Positions 25,827 through 35,107 are shown, counted from the stretch's first letter. The stretch is DNA of 64,000 nucleotides from Bradyrhizobiaceae bacterium (GCA_003963145.1 RXJJ01000016.1:1-64000); one strand, 5' to 3'. Made by a program: numbers and translations. The notes: generated by a model not told the origin, from the letters alone.

Positions 25827-26091
25827 TGCGGCGGCCGCGTGCTTTGGCCGCGTGCGAAATGATCCAGCAAGGAAGATATTAAGACAAGGAAGAGATACTG
25901 AGATTTGGCCCGGACAAGGTGTCCGCCTGAATGTTTCTTGGATATTCTGCCTTGCAACTGCCATCAGCGGGCCGTACCGGCATCTTAAATCAGTTCTCAA
26001 TAATATCAGCCTCTAATCCGTCTGGCTCGCCGAGCCGGGTTTCACTCAACAGGTCGTCTTGATGCCGGTCGTTGTCATGATCCGACACGAT

Positions 26092-26460
26092 ATGAAAAGA
26101 TCCGCGCCGCTGGCGGTATTGCTGTTCGCGGGCTTGCTGCTCGGCGGCTGCGCCACCGGCGCGACCTCCAGCCCGTTTGTCGATCCGGCGCGCTACGATC
26201 TTTATAATTGCGAGCAGCTCGCCAAGGCGCGCAAACCGGCTTTCGATCGCGTCACCGAATTGCAGGCGCTGATGGCAAAGGCGGAAACGGGCGCGGCCGG
26301 CCAGCTCATTTCGGGTCTGGCCTACCAGACCGATTATGTGAAAGCGCGCGATGACCTTAAACTGATTGACGAAGCCCGCCAGCGCGGCAATTGCGGCCCG
26401 CTGCCGCCCGATACGCTGACGGCGCCGGCGGCAGCCTCTACCAAAAAACAAAGGCGTTAG
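26092..26460 (+). CDS. Small lipoprotein, TPR-less hypothetical
   Basis: 122-residue lipoprotein. MKRSAPLAVLLFAGLLLGGC is a clean type II signal with lipobox LLGGC, so it is lipid-anchored in the envelope. The mature part (YDLYNCEQLAKARKPAFDRV) is helical with two further cysteines that could pair (YNC and GNC). ATG 26092 is chosen because it puts the basic residues at the front of the signal; upstream in-frame starts at 26062 and 26077 exist. Function unknown. Confidence 0.75.
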   Translation: MKRSAPLAVLLFAGLLLGGCATGATSSPFVDPARYDLYNCEQLAKARKPAFDRVTELQALMAKAETGAAGQLISGLAYQTDYVKARDDLKLIDEARQRGNCGPLPPDTLTAPAAASTKKQRR

Positions 26461-26482
26461 GGCGCAGGAAAGCGCGGACCGG

Positions 26483-27667
26483 CTAGCCGCGCCAGTCGTA
26501 GATCCAGTCGTGCCGCGCGCGCAGCTTCTCGCCGCCGAGGGCGCGCATGGTCTGATCGCGCGCGAAGGCCATCGCGCCGCGCAGGTGATAGATCTGCCCG
26601 GTCTGGCGCGCGGTCCGCTGTACCTTGCCGACCCGCGGGGCGCGCATCTTTTCGTAGCGTGCGAGGGCTTTCGGAATGTCGGTGGCGTCTTTCATGCATT
26701 TTGCCAGCGTTGCCGCGTCCTCGATCGCCATGCCAGCGCCCTGCGCCACGAAGGGAAGCATCGCATGGGCCGCGTCGCCGATCAGGGCGATGTTGTCCCT
26801 GGTCCAGACCCCGCCATCGGGCAGCGCGAACAAGGCCCATTTGCGCCAGCTCTCCACCGCGCCGACCATCATGCGCGGAGCGATCGGCCATTGCGGCGCT
26901 GCGTAATGCTGGGCGATGTCGGCGGCCTCACCGGGCTCGTTCCAGCCCGGCCTGTTCCATGTGCCGGACACGATCGCGACCATGTTGATACGCTGGCCGT
27001 CCAGCGGATAGGCCACGAGATGCGCGTTCGGACCCATCCACAGCTGCACGCGGCGCGCGTTGAATTCGCGCGGCAATTGCTTGGCTTCGATGGTGCCGCG
27101 CCAGGCGATGCGGCCGGTGAATTGGGGTCTGTCATCGGGAAATAATTGATGGCGCACGGCGGACCACACGCCGTCCGCACCGATCAGCGCCAGCGCGGTT
27201 TCCTGATGGCGCGTAATGTCCCTGCGGGCCACGACGGTGACGCCCTTGGGATAGGTCGCGACATCCTCGAACTGCAACCCGAGCCGCAGGTCGATATCGG
27301 GGTTTTCAAGCACGGCGGCGAGCAATGCCGCCTGCAGATCGGTGCGGCGGATCAGCCAGTAGGGCGCGCCGTACCGGAACGCGGCGTCATCGCCGAGCGG
27401 AATGCGGCTGACTTCTCTCGCCGTGCGCGCGGTCATGACGCTGACGGCTTCGGGTGCGATGATGCTGGGCAACAGGCGCTGCTCGAGACCGAGATCGATC
27501 AGCACCCGTGTCGCGTTGGGGGAAAGCTGCAGGCCTGCCCCGGCTTCCTCGAGCTTTTGCTGGCGCTCAAGGATGACGACGCGATAGCCCACCTTCGTCA
27601 ATGCCAGCGACGCGGTCAGCCCGCCGATGCCCGCGCCCGCGACGATGATGGTTCGCGATGCGGCCAT
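26483..27667 (-). CDS. FAD-dependent monooxygenase (salicylate hydroxylase-like)
   Basis: Class A flavoprotein monooxygenase, 394 aa. The dinucleotide motif IIVAGAGIGGLTASLAL is at residues 7-23, the DG motif in LIGADGVWSAVR, and the GD motif in IALIGDAAHAMLPFVAQGAG. Closest in style to salicylate or 3-hydroxybenzoate hydroxylases, which hydroxylate aromatic rings using NAD(P)H and O2. Substrate unknown; no ring-cleavage genes are adjacent. The zinc-finger gene lies 22 bases upstream on the same strand. Confidence 0.9.
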   Translation of the reverse strand: MAASRTIIVAGAGIGGLTASLALTKVGYRVVILERQQKLEEAGAGLQLSPNATRVLIDLGLEQRLLPSIIAPEAVSVMTARTAREVSRIPLGDDAAFRYGAPYWLIRRTDLQAALLAAVLENPDIDLRLGLQFEDVATYPKGVTVVARRDITRHQETALALIGADGVWSAVRHQLFPDDRPQFTGRIAWRGTIEAKQLPREFNARRVQLWMGPNAHLVAYPLDGQRINMVAIVSGTWNRPGWNEPGEAADIAQHYAAPQWPIAPRMMVGAVESWRKWALFALPDGGVWTRDNIALIGDAAHAMLPFVAQGAGMAIEDAATLAKCMKDATDIPKALARYEKMRAPRVGKVQRTARQTGQIYHLRGAMAFARDQTMRALGGEKLRARHDWIYDWRG

Positions 27668-27689
27668 GCCGGTGGCCCGGACCGCCGGC

Positions 27690-27935
27690 TCAGGCGACCT
27701 TGTCCTTCAGGACGCATTCCGGCGGGCGCGCCGCGCCGGGGGCGAGGTCGGCCGCATAGCGATACAGCGTCGAGCAATAGGGGCAGATGATTTCGCTGTC
27801 GTCGCCAAGATCGAGGAAAACGTGCGGGTGATCGAAAGGCGGATTCGCGCCGACGCACATGAACTCTCTCGATCCGATTTCAATCACGGACACGCCGGAA
27901 TCGTTGTGAAAGTGAGGAACGATGTGGTCGGCCAT
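27690..27935 (-). CDS. CHCC zinc-finger domain protein (NDUFS6-like)
   Basis: 81-residue protein with the zf-CHCC arrangement: Cys in EFMCVGAN, His in FDHPHVF, then CPYC in IICPYCSTLYRYA. Alphaproteobacterial proteins of this type resemble mitochondrial complex I subunit NDUFS6. Complex I involvement here is inference, as no nuo genes are near. The start at 27935 is preferred, since the extra 66 codons upstream are not protein-like. Likely co-transcribed with the monooxygenase. Confidence 0.85.
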   Translation of the reverse strand: MADHIVPHFHNDSGVSVIEIGSREFMCVGANPPFDHPHVFLDLGDDSEIICPYCSTLYRYAADLAPGAARPPECVLKDKVA

Positions 27936-28261
27936 GATGTTCAAACCTTGCGAGGCAGTTGGGTTGCTGTTTGTTTTATAGTTCTGGACTTCGAAACTAG
28001 GATCGGACGCCCCGCAGACATGAACAGAGACACCCGAATACGCGGCGCACAATAATGTCAGCTGCGTTGGAATTCCAGATCGCTGCAAAAATTTGAGACG
28101 GACGCGTATCAATCTTCGGAACGGATTCGACACAATCCTGACGTGTCCGGATAGCCCTTCTTTCGTTGGCCCCTTCTTTGGTCGGGGCCGTTGTGTCCCA
28201 AATTCGCCACACTACATCTTTGAGAGAGTGACGCTGGCAAAGCGTGCTTGACGGAGCGCGA
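27936..28261. other. Divergent intergenic region, no gene
   Basis: Holds the promoters of the zinc-finger gene and of the membrane-protein gene at 28262. CCCTTCTTT occurs twice around 28157-28182, the second within a GCCCC/GGGGC stem. No RNA gene or ORF is supported. Confidence 0.4.
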
Positions 28262-29440
28262 ATGACGAGGCGACGGATCATTTTGGCATTGGCGGGCGTG
28301 GCTTTTTCGGCTGCGGCCTTTGCCATGTTGTTGCCAAAGGCGCGCCGTGCCCTCGAAGTGCTGATGGCGCAGGACGATCCTGCGCGCTTGTCAGACGTTC
28401 AGCTCGGTAAGACCCTCGGTCCTGCCGACGCGCCGCAGGCCAGCGCCGTGGTGGAGCAGAACATCACGCAGGCTTTGCATGCAAATGATGCGGATCTCGC
28501 CAACAGTTTTGTCGCGCTTGCCGGCGACAAAAATATTCCAATTTCGAAGACGACATCAGACGAAGTTGCTGCGGCCGTCGCCGCCGATCAATCCACGGTC
28601 TCCATGGCCAAAAAATTCGCCAGCGGACTTGTGACCGGCGAGGTCGATGACGCAGCCAGTCTGACCGGCACGGTGGCCGGTGATCTGTTCGTGTTCGGCG
28701 ACACCCGTGACGTGATCCGCGAGGGCAAGCATCTTGTGATGGGCGAGAATGTCGACCGCCTGGTGCTCGGTCTTGCCAGCGCGGGCATCGCGGTGACGGC
28801 GGCGACCTACGTGTCGGCAGGCGGCGCGGCGCCGCTGCGGGCGGGACTGAGCATGGTCAAGGACGCCCGCAAGGTCGGCCGGCTCGGCGCCGGTCTCACC
28901 GAGTGGACAGGGCGCGCCGTACGCGATGTGATCGACACGCCGGTCTTGCAGCAAGCGGTCGCGTCCGCATCGCTCGCCCATCCCTCGCAAACGGTCGGCG
29001 CGGTCAAAGCCGCGTTCAAGGCGGAGAAAGCCGGCGCGCTGGTGCGTCTGGCGAAAGACGTCGGCCGGGTTGGCGAGAAGGCGGGCGCCAAAGGCGCGCT
29101 CGACGTGCTGCGGATTTCCGACGGGCCGAAGGATGTCGCGCGCGCGGCCCGGCTCGCCGAATCCAAGGGGTCGCAGACGCGTGCCATCGTGAAAATTCTC
29201 GGGCGCGGCGCGCTGCTGCTCACCGCCGGAGCATTTAACCTCGCGTGGTGGGTGTTCGGTGCGTTGCTCGCCGTGGTCGGATTTCTGTTCTCCATCAAGG
29301 CCACCACGGAGCGGCTGACGCTGTCCTGGATTCAGCGTGCCAAATTGAAACGCGCACGCCGGGAACTTGCCGCGCGGGAGCGCGAACTTGCAAATCTGGC
29401 GCAAGGTGACATGACAGCGGCGCAAGGCCGCGCTGCCTGA
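28262..29440 (+). CDS. Membrane protein of unknown function
   Basis: 392-residue protein with an N-terminal anchor (residues 4-25, RRIILALAGVAFSAAAFAML), a weak hydrophobic segment near 175-195 and a strong helix pair at about 310-340 (ALLLTAGAFNLAWWVFGALL). A basic coiled coil follows (RAKLKRARRELAARERELAN). The central part is alanine- and lysine-rich. ATG 28262 follows GACGGAGC and is preferred to a GTG at 28244. No family recognised. Confidence 0.7.
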   Translation: MTRRRIILALAGVAFSAAAFAMLLPKARRALEVLMAQDDPARLSDVQLGKTLGPADAPQASAVVEQNITQALHANDADLANSFVALAGDKNIPISKTTSDEVAAAVAADQSTVSMAKKFASGLVTGEVDDAASLTGTVAGDLFVFGDTRDVIREGKHLVMGENVDRLVLGLASAGIAVTAATYVSAGGAAPLRAGLSMVKDARKVGRLGAGLTEWTGRAVRDVIDTPVLQQAVASASLAHPSQTVGAVKAAFKAEKAGALVRLAKDVGRVGEKAGAKGALDVLRISDGPKDVARAARLAESKGSQTRAIVKILGRGALLLTAGAFNLAWWVFGALLAVVGFLFSIKATTERLTLSWIQRAKLKRARRELAARERELANLAQGDMTAAQGRAA

Positions 29441-29532
29441 AATTGCAGGCTGCGTGCTGGCCAAATCGGTGCGCCGGAGCTAGAACGTCCAGCCAACCGG
29501 ACAACAATCCCTCAACATTGCTGGAATGACCG

Positions 29533-30285
29533 ATGCCGAGTTTTCATCACGGCTCCGTGGAAATTTCTTATATCGATGAAGGCGAGGGCGATCCGATCGT
29601 TCTGGTTCATGGCTTTGCCTCCACCAAGAACGTCAACTGGATTTATCCGGGCTGGGTGTCGGCGCTGACCAAGGACGGCCGCCGCGTGGTCGCGCTCGAC
29701 AATCGCGGCCACGGCGAATCCACCAAGCTGTACGATCCCGCGCAATATTCCATTGCCATCATGGCGAGCGACGTGCTGGCGCTGATGGATCATCTCAAGA
29801 TCGCACGCGCCGACATGATGGGCTATTCGATGGGCGGGCGCATTACCGCTTTCATCGCGCGCCACAGCGGCGAACGCCAGCGTTCGGCCATACTCGGCGG
29901 CATCGGCATGGGCATTATCGAGGGCGGCGGCCCGGGCGAGGATGTCGCCCGCGCGCTGGAGGCGCCTTCGCTCGACGATGTCACCGATCCGCGCGGACGC
30001 ACATTCCGCGCCTTTGCCGACCAGACCCATTCCGACCGCAAGGCGCTGGCGGCGTGTCTGCGCGGTTCGCGGCAATTGATGTCGCGCGAGGATGTCGCGG
30101 CGATTCATGGTCCGGTTCTGATCGCAGTCGGCACGAAGGACGATGTGGCGGGATCGGCGCAGCGGCTCGGCGAGATCATCGCAGGCAGCGAAGTCCTCGA
30201 TATTCCCGACCGCGATCACATGCGCGCAGTGGGGGACAGGGTTTACAAAGACGGCGTACTGGGTTTTCTGGGGCGGCGTAAATAA
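29533..30285 (+). CDS. Alpha/beta hydrolase
   Basis: 250-residue alpha/beta-fold hydrolase. Visible are the oxyanion-hole HGFAS, DNRGHGES, the nucleophile elbow GYSMGG (Ser about 98), and the late Asp/His region (VGTKDD, PDRDHMRAVG). Probably a cytoplasmic esterase-like enzyme; substrate unknown. It precedes cysE by about 117 bases on the same strand. Confidence 0.9.
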   Translation: MPSFHHGSVEISYIDEGEGDPIVLVHGFASTKNVNWIYPGWVSALTKDGRRVVALDNRGHGESTKLYDPAQYSIAIMASDVLALMDHLKIARADMMGYSMGGRITAFIARHSGERQRSAILGGIGMGIIEGGGPGEDVARALEAPSLDDVTDPRGRTFRAFADQTHSDRKALAACLRGSRQLMSREDVAAIHGPVLIAVGTKDDVAGSAQRLGEIIAGSEVLDIPDRDHMRAVGDRVYKDGVLGFLGRRK

Positions 30286-30401
30286 GGCGGCCGTCCGGGA
30301 GAGAAATATTATCCCTATCCGAAAGACGGTGGGATTGCGTGTTTCCGCGGTCCCCTTATGTGGTAGAACTGTCCCAGCCGCGGAACAGCCGGAACTGCAA
30401 C

Positions 30402-31226
30402 ATGGCCAAGCATCACCTCGATACCAAAACGTCCCTGTCCACCGTCGATCCTGTGTGGACGCGAATTCGCGACGAAGCCGAGGAGATCGTGCGGCGCGAG
30501 CCCGAGCTTGCGACCTTCATTTATTCCAACGTCCTGCACCATAACCGGCTCGAGGACGCGGTTATCAACCGCATTGCCGAGCGTCTGGATCACGCGGCGC
30601 TGTCCGGCGACCTGATCCGCCAGGCCTATCAGGACGCACTGCGTGACCAGCCCGATCTTGGCAACATCTTTCGCGCCGATCTGGTCGCGGTGTACGACCG
30701 CGATCCGGCGACCTCGCGCTTCATCGATCCGCTTCTGTATTTCAAGGGCTTCCACGCCATCCAGACTCATCGTTTGGCGCATTGGCTGTGGAACAAGAAC
30801 CGCAAGGACTTCGCCTATTATCTGCAGAGTCGCTCCTCCGCAGCGTTCCAGACCGACATCAATCCCGCCGCGAAAATCGGCCGCGGCATTTTCCTCGACC
30901 ATGCCACCGGCCTTGTGGTCGGCGAGACAGCCGTGATCGAGGATGACGTTTCGATTCTCCACGATGTGACGCTCGGCGGCACCGGCAAGGAAAACGAGGA
31001 CCGGCATCCGAAGATTCGTCATGGCGTCATGATTGGCGCCGGCGCGAAAATCCTCGGCAATATCGAGGTCGGCCATTGCGCGCGCATTGCCGCAGGCTCC
31101 GTCGTGGTGAAGCCGGTGCCGAACAACGTCACCGTCGCGGGCGTGCCGGCCAAGGTTGTCGGCGCGGCGGGATGCTCGGAGCCATCGCGCACGATGGACC
31201 AGATGCTGAACGCGCTCGGTCTTTGA
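30402..31226 (+). CDS. cysE: Serine O-acetyltransferase
   Basis: First committed enzyme of cysteine synthesis, acetylating L-serine from acetyl-CoA. The 274-residue protein has the helical N-terminal domain (EAEEIVRREPELATFIYSNV) and a left-handed beta-helix with GRGIFLDHATGLVVGETAVI, ILHDVTLGGTGKENEDRHPK and VAGVPAKVVG. Catalytic Asp and His lie in these segments. ATG 30402 (MAKHHLD) is used rather than an in-frame start at 30339. A DUF3126 gene follows on the same strand, an arrangement seen in related genomes. Confidence 0.95.
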   Translation: MAKHHLDTKTSLSTVDPVWTRIRDEAEEIVRREPELATFIYSNVLHHNRLEDAVINRIAERLDHAALSGDLIRQAYQDALRDQPDLGNIFRADLVAVYDRDPATSRFIDPLLYFKGFHAIQTHRLAHWLWNKNRKDFAYYLQSRSSAAFQTDINPAAKIGRGIFLDHATGLVVGETAVIEDDVSILHDVTLGGTGKENEDRHPKIRHGVMIGAGAKILGNIEVGHCARIAAGSVVVKPVPNNVTVAGVPAKVVGAAGCSEPSRTMDQMLNALGL

Positions 31227-31379
31227 TATTTCAACTGTTCGATGTCGACTTTTTGAGCTTGGTCTTTGCGCTGCAAACACGCTAGAGAAATCTGATCATG
31301 CGCGTTGACGACCTCGCGCCCCGTCATGCCCGCCCGCGGCCATGATGATGTTTTTGTCGAAGACAATTGGAGAAGCCCC

Positions 31380-31598
31380 GTGGACGTGACCGAAGTGAGA
31401 AAGCTCGACGCCTATCTGAAGCGTCTGTTCGGCAATCCGAAAATCCGCGTGGTGCCGCGCCCGAAGAAGGACGATTCCGCCGAGGTCTATATCGGCGAGG
31501 AATTCATCGGCGTTCTGTTCGTGGACGATGAGGACGACGACCGCTCGTATCAGTTCCAGATGGCGATTCTCGAAACCGATATCGAGGAAGAGGCCTGA
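31380..31598 (+). CDS. DUF3126 family protein
   Basis: 72-residue acidic protein, GTG start at 31380 preceded by GGAGAAG. The sequence VRKLDAYLKRLFGNPKIRVV and the DEDDDRSYQFQMAIL segment are typical of DUF3126, a small alphaproteobacterial family often next to cysE. Function unknown. Upstream in-frame starts have no ribosome site. Confidence 0.8.
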   Translation: MDVTEVRKLDAYLKRLFGNPKIRVVPRPKKDDSAEVYIGEEFIGVLFVDDEDDDRSYQFQMAILETDIEEEA

Positions 31599-31599
31599 A

Positions 31600-32313
31600 C
31601 TAGCCCCGCGTCCCGCGCATCCATTTGACCAGCCGGTCCATCGCGCCCGCGACATCGCGCCATTGCGCGAGCCACGCGCGCGGAAAGCGGAAGGTGAGGT
31701 CCGCGCCGTCGACGCGGCGGACGCTCATGCACATGCCCGGCGTTTTCTCATCGCGCGTACATCGCGCGACAAACGCGGATGCATCGTCGAAAACAAGATC
31801 CTCGGTGGCGTAAGCCGTGTTCTCGCGAAACGGGCGCACCGTCAGCCCGTCCGCCGAGCGGGATGCGTTCACGTCCCAGTAGCGCGGATAGATGATGCGC
31901 AGCCGCTCCTCCGGCGACATCGCGTCGTGGTGCGCGGCGATCGACACGAACAGCCGGTCGATCGGCGCGGGATCGGTCTCCACTGTTTCGGCCGTGACAT
32001 GTTTGGGCGTTTCCGGTGCGGTCAGTGACGGATAGAGAAACGCCAGATCGACCCGCTCCTGCACGCCGCTGCGCTTCTGCATTTTCACGCGGATCGATCT
32101 GGTCGGGACGTTGAACAGCGTATCGCCGATGATGACCGGAAGACGGTCCGGATCGCCGGCCGTTGTATTCGTCCAGGTCGGCCACAACAGATATGTGATG
32201 ATGGCAAGCGCGCATGCGCCGATAGCGCATGACGCGATCAGCGGCGCCATGTGATGGCGGCGCTGAGGTTGCCGGGGGGCATGGGTGGACGCGATACGGG
32301 ACGAGGGCGGCAT
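31600..32313 (-). CDS. Single-pass membrane protein of unknown function
   Basis: 237-residue protein with a basic cytoplasmic start, one membrane helix (about residues 23-43, APLIASCAIGACALAIITYL) and a periplasmic domain. Motif-like stretches are IGDTLFNVPTRSIRVKMQKR and RIIYPRYWD. Two cysteines (FVARCTRD, GMCMSV) could pair outside the membrane. No family recognised. It is convergent with DUF3126, 1 base apart. Confidence 0.7.
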   Translation of the reverse strand: MPPSSRIASTHAPRQPQRRHHMAPLIASCAIGACALAIITYLLWPTWTNTTAGDPDRLPVIIGDTLFNVPTRSIRVKMQKRSGVQERVDLAFLYPSLTAPETPKHVTAETVETDPAPIDRLFVSIAAHHDAMSPEERLRIIYPRYWDVNASRSADGLTVRPFRENTAYATEDLVFDDASAFVARCTRDEKTPGMCMSVRRVDGADLTFRFPRAWLAQWRDVAGAMDRLVKWMRGTRG

Positions 32314-32514
32314 CGGTGAGGCGGTCTGACCAGGCGAGGGACGAATCGATTTTGATTATGCCACGGCCCGCGCTGCCGGCGGTTTAACGCGGCGCGGCAA
32401 AACCGCACCGGCCATGCGTGCGCCGGGGAGCGGCGTTAACCCTTTTTTAAGGATAAGGTGGCGGGCGCGGCGGCATTTTGCGATGCGTGGGCAGTCTCAC
32501 AGGGGAGCGACCGC

Positions 32515-32844
32515 ATGTCGCCGGATGCCGTCAATTCGCTGTTCTCGCTTCTGATCGGATTTGCCGTCGCAGGCGCGCTCACCAGCGGCTATCAGGCCTT
32601 CGTGGACCGTCCGGCGGGCTTTGGCTTGCTGAGGACGGGCGCGGCACCGTCCGCATTCGCCGCGGTGCCGTTTCTGGTGTTCGCCGCGCCCTTCATCATC
32701 ATGCGCAATACCATCCTCGGCCGCCGCATCGAGCGGCGACGTGTCGAGTTCGTGATGATGGCGACGATACTGGCCGGGTTCTGGAGCATGATGTCCGGCA
32801 CGCTGCTGCTGGCCGTGCTCAAGGCCGCCGGCCTGTTCGCCTGA
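32515..32844 (+). CDS. Small integral membrane protein
   Basis: 109-residue protein with three likely helices (FSLLIGFAVAGALTSGYQAF, FAAVPFLVFAAPFIIM, FVMMATILAGFWSMMSGTLL). AGGGGAGCGA precedes ATG 32515. Conserved-looking rhizobial hypothetical; function unknown. It precedes the carbonic-anhydrase-like gene by 73 bases. Confidence 0.72.
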   Translation: MSPDAVNSLFSLLIGFAVAGALTSGYQAFVDRPAGFGLLRTGAAPSAFAAVPFLVFAAPFIIMRNTILGRRIERRRVEFVMMATILAGFWSMMSGTLLLAVLKAAGLFA

Positions 32845-32917
32845 TATTTTTCGTCCGAAGAGAAGGATGCATCGCGCATCCGTTTCTGGCATGGTCGCCC
32901 GCGACAAGGAGACCGTT

Positions 32918-33448
32918 ATGCCGATTTACGAACTCGATGGTATCAAGCCGCAGCTTCCAGCCGACGGAGATTATTTCATCGCCGATTCCGCGCAGGTGAT
33001 CGGCAATGTGCGGCTGCAAAAGGGCGCCAGCGTATGGTTCGGCAGCGTTATTCGCGGCGACAACGAACTGATCGATATCGGCGAAGGATCGAGCGTGCAG
33101 GACAACTGCACATTTCATTCCGATCCCGGCTTTCCTCTCACGATCGGAAAAAACTGTTCGGTCGGCCATAATGCCATCGTCCATGGCTGCACCGTGGAGG
33201 ACGGCGCGCTGATCGGCATGGGCGCGATCGTGATGAACGGCGCGCGGATCGGGAGGGAATGCGTGGTCGGCGCGGGCACACTTATCACCGAGGGCAAGAC
33301 GTTTCCCGAGCGCTCGCTGATCGTCGGCGCGCCGGCGCGCGTCCTGCGTGTCCTCGACGATGAGCAAGTAAGGCTTCTCACCCGCGCCGCGCCGCATTAC
33401 GCAAAGAACGCGGTGCGTTTCAAGGCCGGGCTGAAGAAGATCGGCTAG
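32918..33448 (+). CDS. Gamma-carbonic anhydrase family protein
   Basis: 176-residue left-handed beta-helix protein of the gamma-carbonic anhydrase/YrdA family. Metal-ligand histidines fit His67 (CTFHSDPG), His84 and His89 (VGHNAIVHGC); RGDNE at 47-51 is also conserved. Many members show little anhydrase activity, so the real reaction is uncertain. AAGGAG precedes ATG 32918. Confidence 0.9.
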   Translation: MPIYELDGIKPQLPADGDYFIADSAQVIGNVRLQKGASVWFGSVIRGDNELIDIGEGSSVQDNCTFHSDPGFPLTIGKNCSVGHNAIVHGCTVEDGALIGMGAIVMNGARIGRECVVGAGTLITEGKTFPERSLIVGAPARVLRVLDDEQVRLLTRAAPHYAKNAVRFKAGLKKIG

Positions 33449-33457
33449 TGCGCCAGC

Positions 33458-33685
33458 TCAGGATTCGTTGACGCCGACACCAAGCGAGACCAGGGTTTCC
33501 TGGCCCTTGCCGGTCAGCACATAGCCGCGCGATCCCGGTCCTTCGTTTATGTCGCGGCTCAGATAATCCTCGGCTACAAGTCGCTTCAGTTCGGCTTCCT
33601 TGCGCGGGTTCATGGCGATCTTCGCGTTTTGTGCGATATCGCACATCAGCGCGATTTCTTCGTCGTTCAGTCCAGCACCGGCCAT
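33458..33685 (-). CDS. Small conserved hypothetical, winged-helix-like
   Basis: 75-residue protein (MAGAGLNDEEIALMCDIAQN, then AELKRLVAEDYLSRD and RGYVLTGKGQETL). The layout, with a last helix followed by a YVLTGKG strand, resembles a small winged-helix or MarR-like wing. The ATG at 33685 follows GGAGGGAGGG. Function unknown. Confidence 0.72.
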   Translation of the reverse strand: MAGAGLNDEEIALMCDIAQNAKIAMNPRKEAELKRLVAEDYLSRDINEGPGSRGYVLTGKGQETLVSLGVGVNES

Positions 33686-33790
33686 CGAACCCTCCCTCCG
33701 CAAAGAAGCGGTATCGGCTGCGTCCTCGCGCGGCCGTGATATCAACGGCAGGCGCCGGAACTGGTTCCGTGCAAGGGCCGGTAAGCGTGC

Positions 33791-33946
33791 TCAGCGGCAA
33801 TCGGTGCGGCCGACAGCGATGCAGTTTTGCCGGTCCACGACGCCGGACACATAGGGAAACAGCAAAATGCCGAGCCCGATCGCGCCGGCAATGGCAGCGA
33901 GAATAACCATCGGCAGAATATCGGGTCGGCGGCCGGGATCGTTCAT
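33791..33946 (-). CDS. Small single-helix membrane protein
   Basis: 51 codons: MNDPGRRPDILPMVILAAIA starts a clear membrane helix, with a short tail containing two cysteines (QNCIAVGRTDCR) that could form a disulfide. The ribosome site is weak. Coding is supported mainly by the natural composition and topology. Confidence 0.55.
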   Translation of the reverse strand: MNDPGRRPDILPMVILAAIAGAIGLGILLFPYVSGVVDRQNCIAVGRTDCR

Positions 33947-34025
33947 TGAGTGAGATGATTCAAAGCGGAATGATCCGTCGTTTCCTAGATAGCAGCACCT
34001 CTCCTCATGGCGTTGCTGCCGCGGC

Positions 34026-34178
34026 TCAAGGTCCCCGCGGCCGCCATGACAGGTCGTCAGACCACAGATAGATCGCAAGAGCGGCCAGACACAAGACGAT
34101 GCCGATCCAGAACACCGGCGAATGGTGGACGCGGCGCCAATCGCGCGGAACGGGATGAGGAGCTTGCTTTTTGGTCAA
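34026..34178 (-). CDS. Small single-helix membrane protein (TTG start)
   Basis: 50 codons with TTG start at 34178: MTKKQAPHPVPRDWRRVHHS leads into the helix PVFWIGIVLCLAALAIYLW and the tail SDDLSWRPRGP. A basic cytoplasmic front, one helix and a short acidic tail make a sensible inner-membrane peptide. The start codon is inferred, as no ATG exists in this frame nearby. It neighbours the small membrane ORF at 33791. Confidence 0.55.
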   Translation of the reverse strand: MTKKQAPHPVPRDWRRVHHSPVFWIGIVLCLAALAIYLWSDDLSWRPRGP

Positions 34179-34231
34179 GATGAAAACACTCTACGTTGGT
34201 TGCTGAAGCTAGGTTTTCACGAACGGTCGAC

Positions 34232-35107
34232 ATGAACAATCAGATTCAAGGCGCGGGGCCTCGCCAGAATATTTTCATTTTTCAGATTTTCTACGATGCA
34301 GCATCCAGACAGTCACTGGATCCGGCCTTCATACCCCTCGACAATTCCGCGAATGAAAGGCCTGACTGGTTCGAATTCTGGGTGATCAGGAAGTTCCTGA
34401 AAGAGAATGAATTGAAGGAAGACGCCTGGTACGGATTTCTGTCGCCCAAATTTACATCCAAGACGGGTTTCAATTCCAGCGTTGTTCTGAATACTCTTGA
34501 GAGCGTCGATCAAGAAGGGGAGGTGGCGCTTTTTTCACCCCACTGTCCTGAACTGGCTCTTTTTCAAAATCCGTTTGAGCAAGGAGAGTATTGGCATCCC
34601 GGTCTTCTGAGGCTGAGCGAGGAGTTTTTTGCCAAAATTGGTTCAAGCGTTGACCTGAAGACTCTGGTGACGCACCAGAAAACATCGGTCTTCAGCAACT
34701 ACGTCATTGCCAAGCGGGCTTACTGGAATGAGTGGCTCGATCTCGCCGACAAGTTTTTTGCTCTGACGGAAGCCCCCGGGTCTCCCTTTGCCGCTCCGAC
34801 AAACTACTACGCGGACGGCCGCGCTCCGATGAAAACGTTTATTCAGGAAAGATTTGCGTCCGTGATATTGTCGCGATCCACTTTCAAGGTTGTCGCTCCG
34901 GAACTCATCTTTTTGTTGAGCAATCCGTTCTACGACAGGATGAGAGAGCCGCTGGTCGCGTGCAATATTCTAAAAGAGCTTTATTGCCGGACGCGGGATC
35001 CGGATTATCTGGCGACATTCAAGAAGCTCAGGCAGCACGTCGGCATGTATCCGGATTTTGAAAAACGTATCGCGCGGATTGCCGACGAGACAGGGATCGC
35101 TCGCTAA
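34232..35107 (+). CDS. Hypothetical protein, unknown family
   Basis: 291-residue soluble protein starting MNNQIQGAGPRQNIFIFQIF. Strongly patterned stretches such as DAWYGFLSPKFTSKTGFNS and SNYVIAKRAYWNEWLDLADK suggest a real conserved fold. The opening strand (IFIFQIFYD) and the phrase FIPLDNSANERPDWFEFWVI recall proteins found in glycan-synthesis loci, but no glycosyltransferase motif is present. GC is lower than the neighbours, which suggests acquisition. Monocistronic. Confidence 0.7.
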   Translation: MNNQIQGAGPRQNIFIFQIFYDAASRQSLDPAFIPLDNSANERPDWFEFWVIRKFLKENELKEDAWYGFLSPKFTSKTGFNSSVVLNTLESVDQEGEVALFSPHCPELALFQNPFEQGEYWHPGLLRLSEEFFAKIGSSVDLKTLVTHQKTSVFSNYVIAKRAYWNEWLDLADKFFALTEAPGSPFAAPTNYYADGRAPMKTFIQERFASVILSRSTFKVVAPELIFLLSNPFYDRMREPLVACNILKELYCRTRDPDYLATFKKLRQHVGMYPDFEKRIARIADETGIAR

